From an uncultured Armatimonadota bacterium (lineage in GTDB: Bacteria > Armatimonadota > Fimbriimonadia > Fimbriimonadales > Fimbriimonadaceae), in contig CAIYLG010000012.1 of NCBI GenBank assembly GCA_903927025.1, positions 121,610 through 185,609 on the forward strand: a stretch of 64,000 nucleotides of DNA. Reading direction: 5' to 3'. This document shows positions 9,288-18,261 of this stretch, in pieces. Both the position numbers and the translations under genes were made by a program. The notes beneath the pieces are model-generated. The model saw only the letters and a program-made list of their open reading frames with translations, did not search any database and had not been told where the DNA came from. Each line of letters starts with the position of its first letter. Within the stretch, counting starts at the first letter, position 1.

Positions 9288-9533
9288 GGGTGTGGCGGAG
9301 GGAACCAATCTCGAGATTCGTCGTTGAACCGGAAGAGACGGTTTACCCGACCTTCTCTGCGAGACGGCGATAAATCGATCCACCCAGGCAGCCTTTGCCG
9401 CGGTTCAAGAAAGATAAAATCAGCAGGATCGCGTATTTTCGCCCAACTCGGATCATTTCACACGTCTCTAGACGTAGGGACCTTGGGGCGAAATGATACG
9501 CCCTCAGCCTTGGATTCACGGAGGATCATTAGA

Positions 9534-10553
9534 ATGTTTTTTGCTGCCGCAATTGCGATGGGCACGATGAAGTCTGGCCCCACCATCACGGTGAAGACCA
9601 GCGCGACGATTCCATATCTGCGCCCAGTCGCGTTGGCGTCTGCGCCAACAGGCTCCAAGGTGCTCGTCTGCAATGAGGATGGCTCGGTTCGGATCCTCGA
9701 CGCGAAAACCCACCAGGTTGTGCGTATTCTTGCCAAGCACATTCAGCCAGCCTACGCGGCGGCTTGGAGCCCAGACGGCGAGTATGTGGCCACTGGAGAT
9801 GAAACGGCTCGAATCTTTATTGAGAATGCTCTCACTGGCCAGAAGGTTCGGGAATATCGAACTCATACGAAAGGCATTCAGAAGTTGAGCTTCAACCGCA
9901 CTCGGCAGTATCTGATCAGCACCGGTAAAGACGACCAGATCAACGTTTACGACCTCAGCAAGGACTCCAAGAAAGAGGCCCGAAAGATTCTTGGTAAAGG
10001 TGCAAATTTCTACGGGGCTACATTTAGTCCAACGTTGCCCTACACCTTTTCGACTGGCATTTTAGGCCCAGGCGGAAGAACCTACGATGCGTCCAACGGC
10101 AGAGAGCTTGGTTTCCTGACGACAGACGACACCCAGGGCGTATTTGACATCGGCTACAACGCTGCCGGCACTCGAGCCGTCACCGCTGGTAAGAATGGTG
10201 AGGCGGACGTTTTTGACACGAAATCGATGAAAAAGGTTGGAGCGCTTGTTGGCCACAAGGACTTCATCATGTACACCGCCTTCTCACCGAACGGCAATTT
10301 GATCGCAACTGGATCTACTGATCGTTCCGTCGACCTCTGGAACGCCTATACCTTCCAAAAGGTGGCTCAGCTTGAGAATGAGAATACTGTTGGTTCTCCG
10401 GTGTGTTTCACCGCAGACGGCAATTCATTGGTTACGGTGAGCGATGCCGGCTACCTACAGATCAACACGATCTCTCCCTGCCAGGCGGCGGGGGCTGAGA
10501 AGCCGATCGTTGGGAAGAAGAAGGGACGACGACGACACCGCACAAACGGCTGA
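9534..10553 (+). CDS. Exported WD40-repeat beta-propeller protein
   Basis: About 339 residues. ATG 9534 is chosen because GGAGG lies at 9520-9524 and it opens a signal-like peptide (MFFAAAIAMGTMKSG); the frame extends to 9324 but would overlap the divergent ABC gene. WD40 blades are visible: 'VRILDAKTHQVVRILAKH', 'AAAWSPDGEYVATGDET', 'KLSFNRTRQYLISTGKDD', 'ADVFDTKSMKKVGALVGH', 'YTAFSPNGNLIATGSTD' and 'VDLWNAYTFQKVAQLENE'. The C-terminus is a short basic tail. WD40 propellers act as protein-binding platforms; no enzymatic domain is attached. A clear terminator follows 14 bases after the stop. Confidence 0.87.
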   Translation: MFFAAAIAMGTMKSGPTITVKTSATIPYLRPVALASAPTGSKVLVCNEDGSVRILDAKTHQVVRILAKHIQPAYAAAWSPDGEYVATGDETARIFIENALTGQKVREYRTHTKGIQKLSFNRTRQYLISTGKDDQINVYDLSKDSKKEARKILGKGANFYGATFSPTLPYTFSTGILGPGGRTYDASNGRELGFLTTDDTQGVFDIGYNAAGTRAVTAGKNGEADVFDTKSMKKVGALVGHKDFIMYTAFSPNGNLIATGSTDRSVDLWNAYTFQKVAQLENENTVGSPVCFTADGNSLVTVSDAGYLQINTISPCQAAGAEKPIVGKKKGRRRHRTNG

Positions 10554-10566
10554 TTCGTTGGAAAGG

Positions 10567-10601
10567 CTGACTGGACACGCTGTCACAGTCAGTCTTTTTT
10601 T
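10567..10601 (+). terminator. Rho-independent terminator
   Basis: CTGACTG-GACA-CGC-TGTC-A-CAGTCAG forms an 11-bp stem with one bulged A and is followed by TCTTTTTTT. It lies 14 bases after the WD40 gene stop. Confidence 0.9.
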
Positions 10602-10635
10602 GTCCGTACCTCAGTCTGGCGCGGGATTTGCTTCG

Positions 10636-11295
10636 CTACCGTTTCAGGAACAGGTCTTCGGCGTTGCCTAATTGCTTTGGTCCGCCCCTATCCTTTAGCT
10701 GAAAGACGGCGCCGTCGGTGCCGATTCGAAGAACTTGGCCAGACACTTGAGCTTCAAACGGGGAGCCTGGGGCTACCGTCCCCGTCCATTCATCAGCGAT
10801 TTCTCCGATGAGTGGGTTCCGCCGGAGTTCCTGCCATGGCTTCAGTTTTAACTTTCCAGTTCGAGTGTAGTTCTGGATATAAGAAAAGCTGAGACGGAAT
10901 GGAGCTGTTTCCCCATTGCTAAGCCCGGGATCGTTTGGGAATCCTTTGCTGCCAGGTTTCTCATCGATAAAAGGGTCGGACGGCGACTGATAGTCTGCCT
11001 GATGAGGATCATAGGCGGACGCCGCCACTAGGGTTGGGGCTGGCGCGTTGTCAAATTGCTCCTCGTAAAAGGCGAGAGCCACATAGACGCGCCGCATCAG
11101 TCCCGCTTCAGAGAGCAACATGGTGTTTCTCCGTTGCCGAACCGCGATCGGGATCAAAATTCCGCAGGCGGCAATGACCACGAAGATGAGCAAAAGCCCC
11201 TCTTTACTGCCAATGCCTCGAGTGCGTCGCCGACTGCTCCCGCGAGTATTTTGATTCAGACCCATGCGATTCAAAGCCGATCCCGAGAGCACCAT
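10636..11295 (-). CDS. Single-pass membrane protein, pilin-like
   Basis: 219 residues, or 209 from the second Met at 11265. A basic N-terminus (SSRRRTRGIGSKE) precedes one membrane helix (LLLIFVVIAACGILIPIAV). Then comes 'MRRVYVALAFYEEQFDNAPAP', which resembles the post-helix segment of DUF1559-type pseudopilins (pattern 'L..Y..DFD..P'). A canonical FTLIE leader is missing, so PilD processing is doubtful. The C-terminal 'GQVLRIGTDGAVFQL' resembles the 'G.DG..' tail of such proteins. This assignment is inference; it may simply be an anchored periplasmic protein. It is transcribed toward the WD40 gene and ends 35 bases from that gene's terminator. Confidence 0.7.
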   Translation of the reverse strand: MVLSGSALNRMGLNQNTRGSSRRRTRGIGSKEGLLLIFVVIAACGILIPIAVRQRRNTMLLSEAGLMRRVYVALAFYEEQFDNAPAPTLVAASAYDPHQADYQSPSDPFIDEKPGSKGFPNDPGLSNGETAPFRLSFSYIQNYTRTGKLKLKPWQELRRNPLIGEIADEWTGTVAPGSPFEAQVSGQVLRIGTDGAVFQLKDRGGPKQLGNAEDLFLKR

Positions 11296-11457
11296 ACCAG
11301 TTTGTGTTGCCGGCTAGAAGACGTCTTCAGACTTGGCGGTGTATATGACGGTGGAAGCTTGCAACATGTTCTCATGAATGAGACGCCACGAGGAAGGTGC
11401 TTCCGTAGGTAGACTCAGAAACGGTTGCCGGGCGTGCCCGGACCAGCAGGATCAAGC

Positions 11458-13533
11458 ATGGCAGCGGTTGCGGACGTTCAGACAGTCAACATTTCCATCA
11501 ACGACATCCCACTTCAGGTTCCCAAGGGGGAGATGATCGTTGAATCCGTGAAGCGCCTTGGGCTTGAGATTCCGATCTTCTGCTACCACCCTCGAATGAA
11601 GCCAGTCGGCATGTGCCGAATGTGCCTGGTGGAATGTGCATTCAAAATGCCCGACGGCAGCGTCCGAAAGATGCCCAAACCCCAGGCGGGATGTACCCTT
11701 CCTGCATCGGAAGGCCTCATGGTCTATACCGACACGGAAGCGATTCACAAGGATCGAAAGGGCGTTCTCGAATTTCTTCTCATCAATCACCCGCTTGACT
11801 GTCCGATTTGTGACCGAGGTGGCGAGTGCCCGCTCCAGAACAATACGCTGGCTTACGGTCCATCGACCAGTCGCTTTGTGGAACTGAAGCGTCACGCGCC
11901 GAAGGCGTTCCCTCTCAGCCAGTACGTCACGCTTGACCTTGAGCGCTGTATCCAGTGCGGCCGATGCGTTCGCTTCACCGAAGAAATTTCTGGCGATTCC
12001 CAGCTTGCTTTCCGGTTCCGAGGCGGTCGAATGCAGCCGTCCACGTTCGAGATGCGAGACTTCGATTCGAAGTTCAGCGGCAACGTGATCGAGATTTGCC
12101 CAGTCGGTGCGCTGACCAGCACCAAGTACCGCTTCCGCGCTCGTCCTTGGGACCTCCAGACGCGACCTGCCACCTGCACGCTGTGCAGCAACGGATGCAG
12201 CGTGCACATGGACTACCGCGCTGATGAGATCGTTCGAATCAACGGGCGAACCAACGAGGCCGTTAATGAAGAGTGGACATGCGACCGCGGGAAGTTCGGT
12301 CACTACAAGTTCAACTCGGACAAGCGTCTGAAGCTTCCGCACGTTCGAAACACGAATTCGCTTTCACCTGTGAGCTGGGCAGAGGCCTACGCTTCGATTC
12401 TGGGTGGCCTAGACGGATTGAAGGGCCCTGAAATCGCGGTGATTGCTGGCGGAACTCGAACCAACGAGGACCTCTTCACTCTGAAGCATCTGTTCCACGA
12501 CACGCTGAAGTCCGCGAACATGGACTACCGCGTGAGTGCCAATCTTGCGACGCCCGATTCTCCTTTTGGAGTTGCTGCTACGGCAACTAAGCTTCCCATT
12601 GCCAGCTACGAATCCAAGAAGGCGATCCTTGTCTTCGGAACTTCTCTTGCTGACGAGGAACCCATCCTTTTCCTTCGTGTTCGAAAAGCTTGGTTTAAGT
12701 ACGGAGCTAAGGTTGTGGTTGCCACCGACGTTCCAACTGACGTAGATAGCTTTGCTCACGTGATTCTCCGGTACCGGCCAGGGACCGGAGATATTCTGGC
12801 TGCTGGACTGGCGTCAGTAGCTGCTGGAGATGCGTCCGCGCTCTCGACTGTAGAAGCAGCGACCGGCGTCCGGGCAACCGACATCGCATCGGCGGCGGCG
12901 ATTCTTAAGGAGAACGCAGCGCCGATCATCGCAACGAGTTCTCTCATCGACCAGCAAGGCGGAGCCGAGGCTCTCACTCAGCTCAATGCTCTTGCCGCTA
13001 TCAGCGGGTCGATCTGCAGTGTTTACTCAACAACCGCCAACGAGCAGGGTGCCGCTGAGCTCGGATTCCTTCCCGGTAAGGGAGGTCGAAACACGTACGA
13101 AATCCTTCAGGGATGCGTCAACGGTGAGATTAAGTTCCTGTGGCTGGCGGGCGTCGATCTGTTCGCTGAGTACGCAGACCAAAAGCTCGTTGAAGCGGCC
13201 CTGGAAAATGTTGAGTTCTTAGTAGTTCAAGACGTTCTTCAGTCGGAGACGGTTGGCTATGCCAGCGTCGTTCTTCCCGCGACGGCACCAAGCGAAGCCG
13301 ATGGCTCCTATACCAATCTGGAGCGCCGCGTACAGCGTTCTAAGCCAGTGATGTCCGCTCCGGGTGAATCCAAGCCAGTATGGCGAGCCGTTGCCGAGCT
13401 GTCGCTGCGCATCAAGCCGGAAGCCCCATTGTTCAACGCGGGTGAAGTCATGGACCGCATCGCCGCCAAAACCCCCGCCTTCGCCAACGTCGCCTACGCG
13501 ACGTTGGAAGACGGCGGCCAGATACTGGAATAG
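11458..13533 (+). CDS. nuoG: NADH-quinone oxidoreductase subunit G
   Basis: 691 residues from ATG 11458 (CAGGA 5' of it; a TTG at 11425 would add 11 residues). The N-terminal [2Fe-2S] domain has 'FCYHPRMKPVGMCRMCLVEC' plus a later Cys in 'QAGCTLP'. Then come the His-Cys3 cluster 'HPLDCPICDRGGECPLQN', the [4Fe-4S] 'CIQCGRCVRF' with 'CPVGALTS', and the molybdopterin-oxidoreductase-like domain opening with 'CTLCSNGCSVHMD'. In complex I this peripheral-arm subunit relays electrons from NADH toward quinone. It stands alone here, about 10.7 kb upstream of nuoH-N on the same strand, without nuoE, nuoF or nuoI beside it. Some archaeal and bacterial formate dehydrogenases share this fold, but the downstream complex I genes favour NuoG. 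Confidence 0.93.
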   Translation: MAAVADVQTVNISINDIPLQVPKGEMIVESVKRLGLEIPIFCYHPRMKPVGMCRMCLVECAFKMPDGSVRKMPKPQAGCTLPASEGLMVYTDTEAIHKDRKGVLEFLLINHPLDCPICDRGGECPLQNNTLAYGPSTSRFVELKRHAPKAFPLSQYVTLDLERCIQCGRCVRFTEEISGDSQLAFRFRGGRMQPSTFEMRDFDSKFSGNVIEICPVGALTSTKYRFRARPWDLQTRPATCTLCSNGCSVHMDYRADEIVRINGRTNEAVNEEWTCDRGKFGHYKFNSDKRLKLPHVRNTNSLSPVSWAEAYASILGGLDGLKGPEIAVIAGGTRTNEDLFTLKHLFHDTLKSANMDYRVSANLATPDSPFGVAATATKLPIASYESKKAILVFGTSLADEEPILFLRVRKAWFKYGAKVVVATDVPTDVDSFAHVILRYRPGTGDILAAGLASVAAGDASALSTVEAATGVRATDIASAAAILKENAAPIIATSSLIDQQGGAEALTQLNALAAISGSICSVYSTTANEQGAAELGFLPGKGGRNTYEILQGCVNGEIKFLWLAGVDLFAEYADQKLVEAALENVEFLVVQDVLQSETVGYASVVLPATAPSEADGSYTNLERRVQRSKPVMSAPGESKPVWRAVAELSLRIKPEAPLFNAGEVMDRIAAKTPAFANVAYATLEDGGQILE

Positions 13534-13586
13534 GTCTTTTCCCTCCAGAGCACAACAATCGCGTTGCGGTTGATTGGTTTGCCGCC

Positions 13587-13660
13587 CGAACCTAGGGTAA
13601 GCCGCTTGAGCGGCTAACCCTAGGGTATTAGGAAGAACGCCTTTGGCGTTCCATTGGGCT
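13587..13660 (+). repeat. CCTAGGG/GAACGCC palindromic repeat, copy 1
   Basis: Two adjacent hairpins. 13591-13624 is a 34-base near-perfect palindrome with arms CCTAGGGTAAGCCGCT / AGCGGCTAACCCTAGG. 13635-13651 is GAACGCC-TTT-GGCGTTC. The same pair recurs at 14492-14552 and, diverged, twice more before 14.9 kb. Confidence 0.9.
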
Positions 13661-13823
13661 GACGCGGGCGTATTTGGAAATTCACGCTGCTAAGGCTTTG
13701 GAAATGCCGGGGCAACCGGCTTAATATGAATAATCCTTGTATTCGAGCCGCAACTAGGGTCTCAAAGCGAGGTCACCGGGAAAAACTCGTTCATGCGGGG
13801 GACCTCCTCTAACATCCAAACCG

Positions 13824-14447
13824 ATGACACACCTATTCTGGCAATCTCGGAATTTGGCCAGGACGGTGGCATTTTTTCACCGAGCTTTCGTTGTGCGTCC
13901 GTTCCGAGAGCACACTGTTCAGTTCACGAGAATGGAAGCACGCGCCGAAGCTTGGCTCGAACGACTGCGATACCCGTCTCAATCCCTAATGTTTTGGGTG
14001 GGGTTCGAAGAGCTTGCGCTTGAATGGGATTTGTTTGTCGAGCAATCCGTCGAGGTTCCTGAATGCCTTGCCCTTCAAGTTCGCGTCTTCGAATTGGCTG
14101 AAACCTATCCTGCTGCGGAGTCGATTTGCCGCAGCAATAGGAATTGGCTAAGCGCACGCATTCTTCAGGCGATCCTTGCATCTGGCGTTAAGAATAGGGC
14201 AACCCAGCTGAAGATTGAATCCAACCAGACCGAGTCCGTTACGAACATATCCGAGTTCCAGGATGGTGATTGGGTCTGGGTGGGAAGATTGCCCAATGAG
14301 CAGGCTCGCGACCTCTTTTGTGAATTGCGGCTCCTGGAGGCTGTTGGCTATGAACAGTATCGTCCCTACCTATCCGGTTCCGGGGCGCTTCCGGAGGAAG
14401 TGTCCCTTCGCTGGGACTCGTTGAATTCTTTGAGCCTTTCTATTTAG
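13824..14447 (+). CDS. Hypothetical protein between repeats
   Basis: 207 residues, no recognised domain. The sequence is rich in Glu, Leu, Trp and Arg ('FWVGFEELALEWDLFVEQ', 'DGDWVWVGRLPNEQARDLF') and looks soluble, with no signal peptide or membrane helix. The composition resembles a real protein, and there is no better frame in the region. The start ATG 13824 has only a weak upstream purine run (GGGGGA about 20 bases before). It sits alone between two copies of the CCTAGGG/GAACGCC repeat, 290 bases after nuoG, so it may be a mobile or lineage-specific cargo gene. Function unknown. Confidence 0.55.
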   Translation: MTHLFWQSRNLARTVAFFHRAFVVRPFREHTVQFTRMEARAEAWLERLRYPSQSLMFWVGFEELALEWDLFVEQSVEVPECLALQVRVFELAETYPAAESICRSNRNWLSARILQAILASGVKNRATQLKIESNQTESVTNISEFQDGDWVWVGRLPNEQARDLFCELRLLEAVGYEQYRPYLSGSGALPEEVSLRWDSLNSLSLSI

Positions 14448-14487
14448 CGAGGATGGCCAAGCGATGGCCGCGGATTTAAGACAGACC

Positions 14488-14570
14488 CGAACCTAGGGTA
14501 AGCCGCTTGAGCGGCTAACCCTAGGCTATTAGGAAGAACGCCTTTGGCGTTCGATTTGGGCTGACGCGTG
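14488..14570 (+). repeat. CCTAGGG/GAACGCC palindromic repeat, copy 2
   Basis: Palindrome at 14492-14525 identical in its first 16 bases to copy 1, then GAACGCCTTTGGCGTTC at 14536-14552 and the shared tail GGGCTGACGCG. It follows the hypothetical gene 13824-14447, so that gene is bracketed by direct copies of the element. Confidence 0.9.
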
Positions 14571-14630
14571 CGCAAATTGGAACACAGCCGTTGTCCAATA
14601 GCCCGTACCATGATGAGGATATGCCACCCC

Positions 14631-14698
14631 AGAACGCCTTCGGCGTTCTTCGTAATAGCCTAGGGTTGCACTCGCAAATCGAGGGCTACCCTAGGGTT
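14631..14698 (-). repeat. CCTAGGG/GAACGCC palindromic repeat, copy 3, inverted
   Basis: The two modules appear in opposite order: AGAACGCCTTCGGCGTTCT first, then GCCTAGGGTT ... GGCTACCCTAGGGTT with a different loop. It is therefore an inverted, diverged member of the same family. Confidence 0.85.
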
Positions 14699-14821
14699 GG
14701 GGCGTGGTCAAAACAATGGCACGGCGGTTGTGTCCGGGAATCATCGTCATGAAGCCATGGATGGTCCCGTCCAAAGCCTTTCGGACACAACCGCGCTGCG
14801 GTTGATCTCGGCATCGCCTTG

Positions 14822-14884
14822 CCCTGGGATAAACCGCCTGAGCAGCTAACCCTAGGCTCTTAGGAAGAACGCCCTTGGCGTTCG
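14822..14884 (+). repeat. CCTAGGG/GAACGCC palindromic repeat, copy 4, diverged
   Basis: 14822-14855 (CCCTGGGATAAACCGCCTGA ... AGCTAACCCTAGG) and 14867-14883 (GAACGCCCTTGGCGTTC) match copies 1 and 2 with several mismatches. It ends about 70 bases before the caspase-like gene. Apart from repeat copies 2-4, the 510-base gap 14448-14957 shows nothing else. Confidence 0.8.
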
Positions 14885-14957
14885 ACGCCGAGGGCGTACC
14901 AGAAAGATCTAACTTCACAAGGGCTAACCTTTTTAGCAAAATTGTCGTCCGATAACC

Positions 14958-16169
14958 ATGGGTACGGCGAGGCGTGGATTTTGGGTTGGGGCAGGGGTGT
15001 TGCTCTTGGTTGGGGCTTTGGCCTCTTCAGGACCCGCTCATGAGTCCTTCAAGGCAGCGGCGCGCCTGCACACGCTAATCGTTGGGGGCGGGCCAGATGC
15101 CAAACACAATCAGGTGGCGATTGAGAGCAATGTCCGTTATGTCTCTCGACTTCTCCCTGTCGATGCGACTTCGCGAGTGCTGTTTACCGATGGCGATCCT
15201 CTCTCAAAGAATGTCCTCTGCGAAGATCCGGACGAGAAAACCTATTATCGTGCCCCCCAGATTGCCCGCATTGACGGACCCAGTAGCCCTGAGCAGATCC
15301 AGCAGGAGCTGTTTCACCTCTCCAATGACGCTGTCTCAACACCAACATCTCCTGTATTACTTTATTTCACCGGTCACGGAAGTCCAAATTATTCAAGCCA
15401 ATACGCCAACAATAACTACGACCTCTGGAACGATAAACACCTTACGGTAAAAGACCTGGCAGGGTCCCTTCAGGCATTCCCGAAACAGACCCCGATTACG
15501 CTCGTGATGGTGGAATGCTTCTCGGGAGCTTTCGGCAATCTGCTGTTTAAGGACGCCGATGCAAAGGGGGACTTGGCCAACCTCAACGTTTGTGGATTCT
15601 TCGCCAGTGTCGCTCAAAGAATGGCGGCTGGGTGCACCTCAGAAGTGAATGAGGCCAATTATCGCGACTTCACCAGCTACTTCTTTGCTGCGCTGACGGG
15701 CACGGATCGAACGGGCAGAAAGGTGACGGGAGCGGACTATAACCACGATGGCAAAGTTGGGATGAACGAGGCGTTTGCCTACAGCCTGATTCACGATGAT
15801 TCAATTGACACTCCGGTCTGCACTTCGGACGTCTTTCTGAGGCGATTCGTGGAATCTACAGATTCGGAAGTGTTGTCGACACCGTTTCGTACAGTGCAGT
15901 CCTGGGCATCCCCTTCGCAGCTTGCAGCGCTAAATGCACTTTCGGACGCAACTGGGTTTACAGGCGACGACGGTCTTGGACGCGCTTTTGACTTCTTCTC
16001 CCATATGCGAATGGATTCGGATGAGCCAAAAGAGGTCAAAACGCTTCGGCTCGTCCGGCTCGCAAAAAGTATCATTCTTGGTCACCGTTTGATGGCTTCT
16101 TCGGATGAGGCGCTTAAGTCTAAGTTCACCGCACTGTTGAAGCTAGAATCGGCGAACCCGCTACGCTGA
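14958..16169 (+). CDS. Secreted caspase-like (clan CD, C13/C14-type) cysteine peptidase with EF-hand
   Basis: 403 residues. The N-terminus (RRGFWVGAGVLLLVGALASS) is a signal peptide. The fold markers are those of clan CD peptidases: 'LHTLIVGGG' opens the first strand, 'VLLYFTGHGSP' gives the catalytic His140, and 'ITLVMVECFSGAFGNLL' gives the catalytic Cys187 in an E-C-F-S-G context like legumain (C13). Residues 260-271 (DYNHDGKVGMNE) form a textbook EF-hand calcium loop: D1, N3, D5, G6, V8, E12. This places a calcium site between the catalytic core and the C-terminal helical part. The substrate is unknown; legumain-like enzymes cut after Asn/Asp, but that cannot be read here. Its 3' end overlaps the convergent lnt gene by 9 bases. 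Confidence 0.85.
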   Translation: MGTARRGFWVGAGVLLLVGALASSGPAHESFKAAARLHTLIVGGGPDAKHNQVAIESNVRYVSRLLPVDATSRVLFTDGDPLSKNVLCEDPDEKTYYRAPQIARIDGPSSPEQIQQELFHLSNDAVSTPTSPVLLYFTGHGSPNYSSQYANNNYDLWNDKHLTVKDLAGSLQAFPKQTPITLVMVECFSGAFGNLLFKDADAKGDLANLNVCGFFASVAQRMAAGCTSEVNEANYRDFTSYFFAALTGTDRTGRKVTGADYNHDGKVGMNEAFAYSLIHDDSIDTPVCTSDVFLRRFVESTDSEVLSTPFRTVQSWASPSQLAALNALSDATGFTGDDGLGRAFDFFSHMRMDSDEPKEVKTLRLVRLAKSIILGHRLMASSDEALKSKFTALLKLESANPLR

Positions 16170-17642
16170 TTCTTCCGTTGGTTCAAGCTTCTTTCGCTTT
16201 GGAAGCCACGGAAGCGCGACGGCGAAGATCAGCGCGATCCCGGGGAAGGCGAACATGAACGGGAAAAAGGTGCTTTGGGTTGGAAGCTGAAGCGTCACGT
16301 TGAGGCCGGCAGGGGTTCCAATTGGCAATTCGCCGAGAACGTTTCCGTGACCATCTAGTGCAAGGGTGGAGCCCAGGCTGGCAGAGCGAACGAGAGGAAG
16401 GCCCGTCTCTACGGCACGAAAGATTGAAGCCGCCTTAAGCTGGTCCGGAGCAGGAGTGCCCATGTACCAGTCATCGATGCACATCACGGAGATGAACTGA
16501 GCTCCGTTTTTTGCCTGCTGGAATGAAACATCTGGGAACAGTGCTTCGAAGCAGAGCATCGGTCCAGCAATGGCCCCAGCAACGGTGACACTCTGGACTC
16601 CTTTCGTGCTGGCGCTAAGGTCATCGGTGGGGAGATCGAACGTTTTGGCAACCCATGGAAAGGAACTTCTGCCAGGGACAAATTCCCCAAAGATGACCAG
16701 ACGTGTCTTATCCGCTGAGTGCCAAGTCCCATCAAAGCCAAACGCAGTTTGGTAAGTCAGCTTGCCCTCGTCTCTTTGGCCTCCAAACAGCATTGGGAGG
16801 CTCTTATCGAGCACAAAAGGTGGACGAGGCGGGTTGTGGGAGTCATTCCCGATTCCCTCAGGCAGTACGAGGAGCTTCGAATGATTTCGAACTGCCTGAT
16901 CGCTGATTCGATTCACGCTTTCAGCGATCTGGCTGGACCGAAGGTCTCGGTCGCCAAACGCCATGTCCACACCAGGCTGACCGACAGTGACGGGAAAAGG
17001 TCGGCTTGGAGGTGAGAGGCGAGATTGAACGATGCTGACCGCAAACATCACTAGAAATGCTGCGATAAGCGGACGCGCCTTCGGCTGCTGCTCTTTGTCC
17101 ATCACCATTGCCAGGATTGTGTTCAGCAACACCACCCATGCTGAGACCAAATATATGGTTCCAAAGTGGGCGGTCTGAATCAAAAGAGGTGCCTTGTACA
17201 GCGGCGTAGCGGCAAGTCCCCATGGCAAAGCGACGACGGGGAAGTAGCTGCGAGCGACCTCCATACCTGCCCAGGCGATGGGAATCAGGATCGGCCATCC
17301 TCTCAGCCAGCAGTGTCTGGCCAGGCGAGCCACCCACCCGAAAAAGAGACCTTCCAGCACCGCCGTGAGTAAAAACGGGAAGAAGGAGAGGACTGGGCGA
17401 TGAATCCAATGGTTCGCAAGGACGTAGAGCCAGAACATCTGGCCAAGGAACAACACAAACCCAAACAGATAGCCGATGCGCCAGGCTTCTTTTGAGTCCG
17501 CCTTTCGCAACTGACTCAGCATCGGCGCGAGCGCCACAAACATCAGCGGCCAGATGTTGAAGGGTGCGTAGGCCAGCAGAAAGAGGACTGCACCCACCAG
17601 GGAGGGCCAGCGCTTTAGGAACCACACGCCAATTCTGTTCAT
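16161..17642 (-). CDS. lnt: Apolipoprotein N-acyltransferase
   Basis: 493 residues, the usual Lnt size. The N-terminal ~200 residues are a multi-helix membrane domain ('LVGAVLFLLAYAPFNIWPLM', 'YLFGFVLFLGQMFWLYVLAN'). The C-terminal part is a nitrilase fold with the E-K-C triad: Glu262 in LLVLPEGIG, Lys312 in ADKTRLVIFGE and Cys364 in GPMLCFEALFPD. The spacing is like E. coli Lnt (E267/K335/C387). A last membrane helix follows (FFPFMFAFPGIALIFAVAL). The enzyme adds the third acyl chain to the N-terminal Cys of lipoproteins at the periplasmic face of the inner membrane, and so implies a diderm envelope. Its start overlaps the stop of the upstream histidine phosphatase gene by 4 bases (ATGA), indicating translational coupling. 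Confidence 0.93.
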   Translation of the reverse strand: MNRIGVWFLKRWPSLVGAVLFLLAYAPFNIWPLMFVALAPMLSQLRKADSKEAWRIGYLFGFVLFLGQMFWLYVLANHWIHRPVLSFFPFLLTAVLEGLFFGWVARLARHCWLRGWPILIPIAWAGMEVARSYFPVVALPWGLAATPLYKAPLLIQTAHFGTIYLVSAWVVLLNTILAMVMDKEQQPKARPLIAAFLVMFAVSIVQSRLSPPSRPFPVTVGQPGVDMAFGDRDLRSSQIAESVNRISDQAVRNHSKLLVLPEGIGNDSHNPPRPPFVLDKSLPMLFGGQRDEGKLTYQTAFGFDGTWHSADKTRLVIFGEFVPGRSSFPWVAKTFDLPTDDLSASTKGVQSVTVAGAIAGPMLCFEALFPDVSFQQAKNGAQFISVMCIDDWYMGTPAPDQLKAASIFRAVETGLPLVRSASLGSTLALDGHGNVLGELPIGTPAGLNVTLQLPTQSTFFPFMFAFPGIALIFAVALPWLPKRKKLEPTEESA

Positions 17643-18253
17643 CGAGTTAAATTTGCGGTCAGGTGTCTGGTGTCGTTGTAGCGCACCATGAGGAAGAGAC
17701 CATCCGGCCTTCGCTCCAGTTCTGTAATGCCGGTGTTCTCATGTCGAAACGCTCGACAGGTGTTTAAGGTTCCTGCGATCAGCCGGGCAACCAGCAGCGA
17801 TAAGGTGCCGCCGTGGGAAACAATGACGATGGTTTCGTCTGAGTTCTCAAGTTCTGTCACAACCTTATCGAGTCGATTCCATACATCCTGAAACGATTCA
17901 CCAGCAGGTGGGCGGACAAGCTGATTTGTGATTTGATTCTCCTCTGCAATTTCGTGAGTGAATCTCTGCACGTCGCTGAAGGGTCTTCCTTCCCACTCTC
18001 CGAAACAGCGTTCCCGCAGATCCTTTCGGTACTCGACCTTTACGGCTGTAACGTCTGAAACGACGGATGCAGTCTCCTTGGCACGGACGAGGTCGCTGCA
18101 CCAGATGCGGTCTACGCTTATTTCCTCAAAGGCGAATCGCAGGTTGGCAGCTTGCTCAAGTCCGGTTGGGTCCAACGAAATATCAGTGTGCCCCTGGGCT
18201 CGTCCGCTGATGTTCCACGAAGTCTGTCCGTGGCGGACAAGGATCACACGCAT
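17639..18253 (-). CDS. Histidine phosphatase family protein (phosphoglycerate mutase-like)
   Basis: About 204 residues from ATG 18253, placed directly before the catalytic 'RVILVRHGQTSWN'. This has the RHG motif with the phospho-accepting His; the frame upstream of it is open but non-homologous. Further family residues: 'RAKETASVV' (Arg), 'ERCFGEWEG' (Glu) and 'IVIVSHGGTLSLLV' (second His). Members include cofactor-dependent phosphoglycerate mutase, alpha-ribazole phosphatase (CobC) and broad acid phosphatases; the short length favours a CobC/GpmB-like phosphatase over glycolytic GpmA. The substrate is not certain. It lies 8 bases after the upstream unknown gene and overlaps lnt downstream. 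Confidence 0.9.
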   Translation of the reverse strand: MRVILVRHGQTSWNISGRAQGHTDISLDPTGLEQAANLRFAFEEISVDRIWCSDLVRAKETASVVSDVTAVKVEYRKDLRERCFGEWEGRPFSDVQRFTHEIAEENQITNQLVRPPAGESFQDVWNRLDKVVTELENSDETIVIVSHGGTLSLLVARLIAGTLNTCRAFRHENTGITELERRPDGLFLMVRYNDTRHLTANLTR

Positions 18254-18261
18254 CGCAAGGG

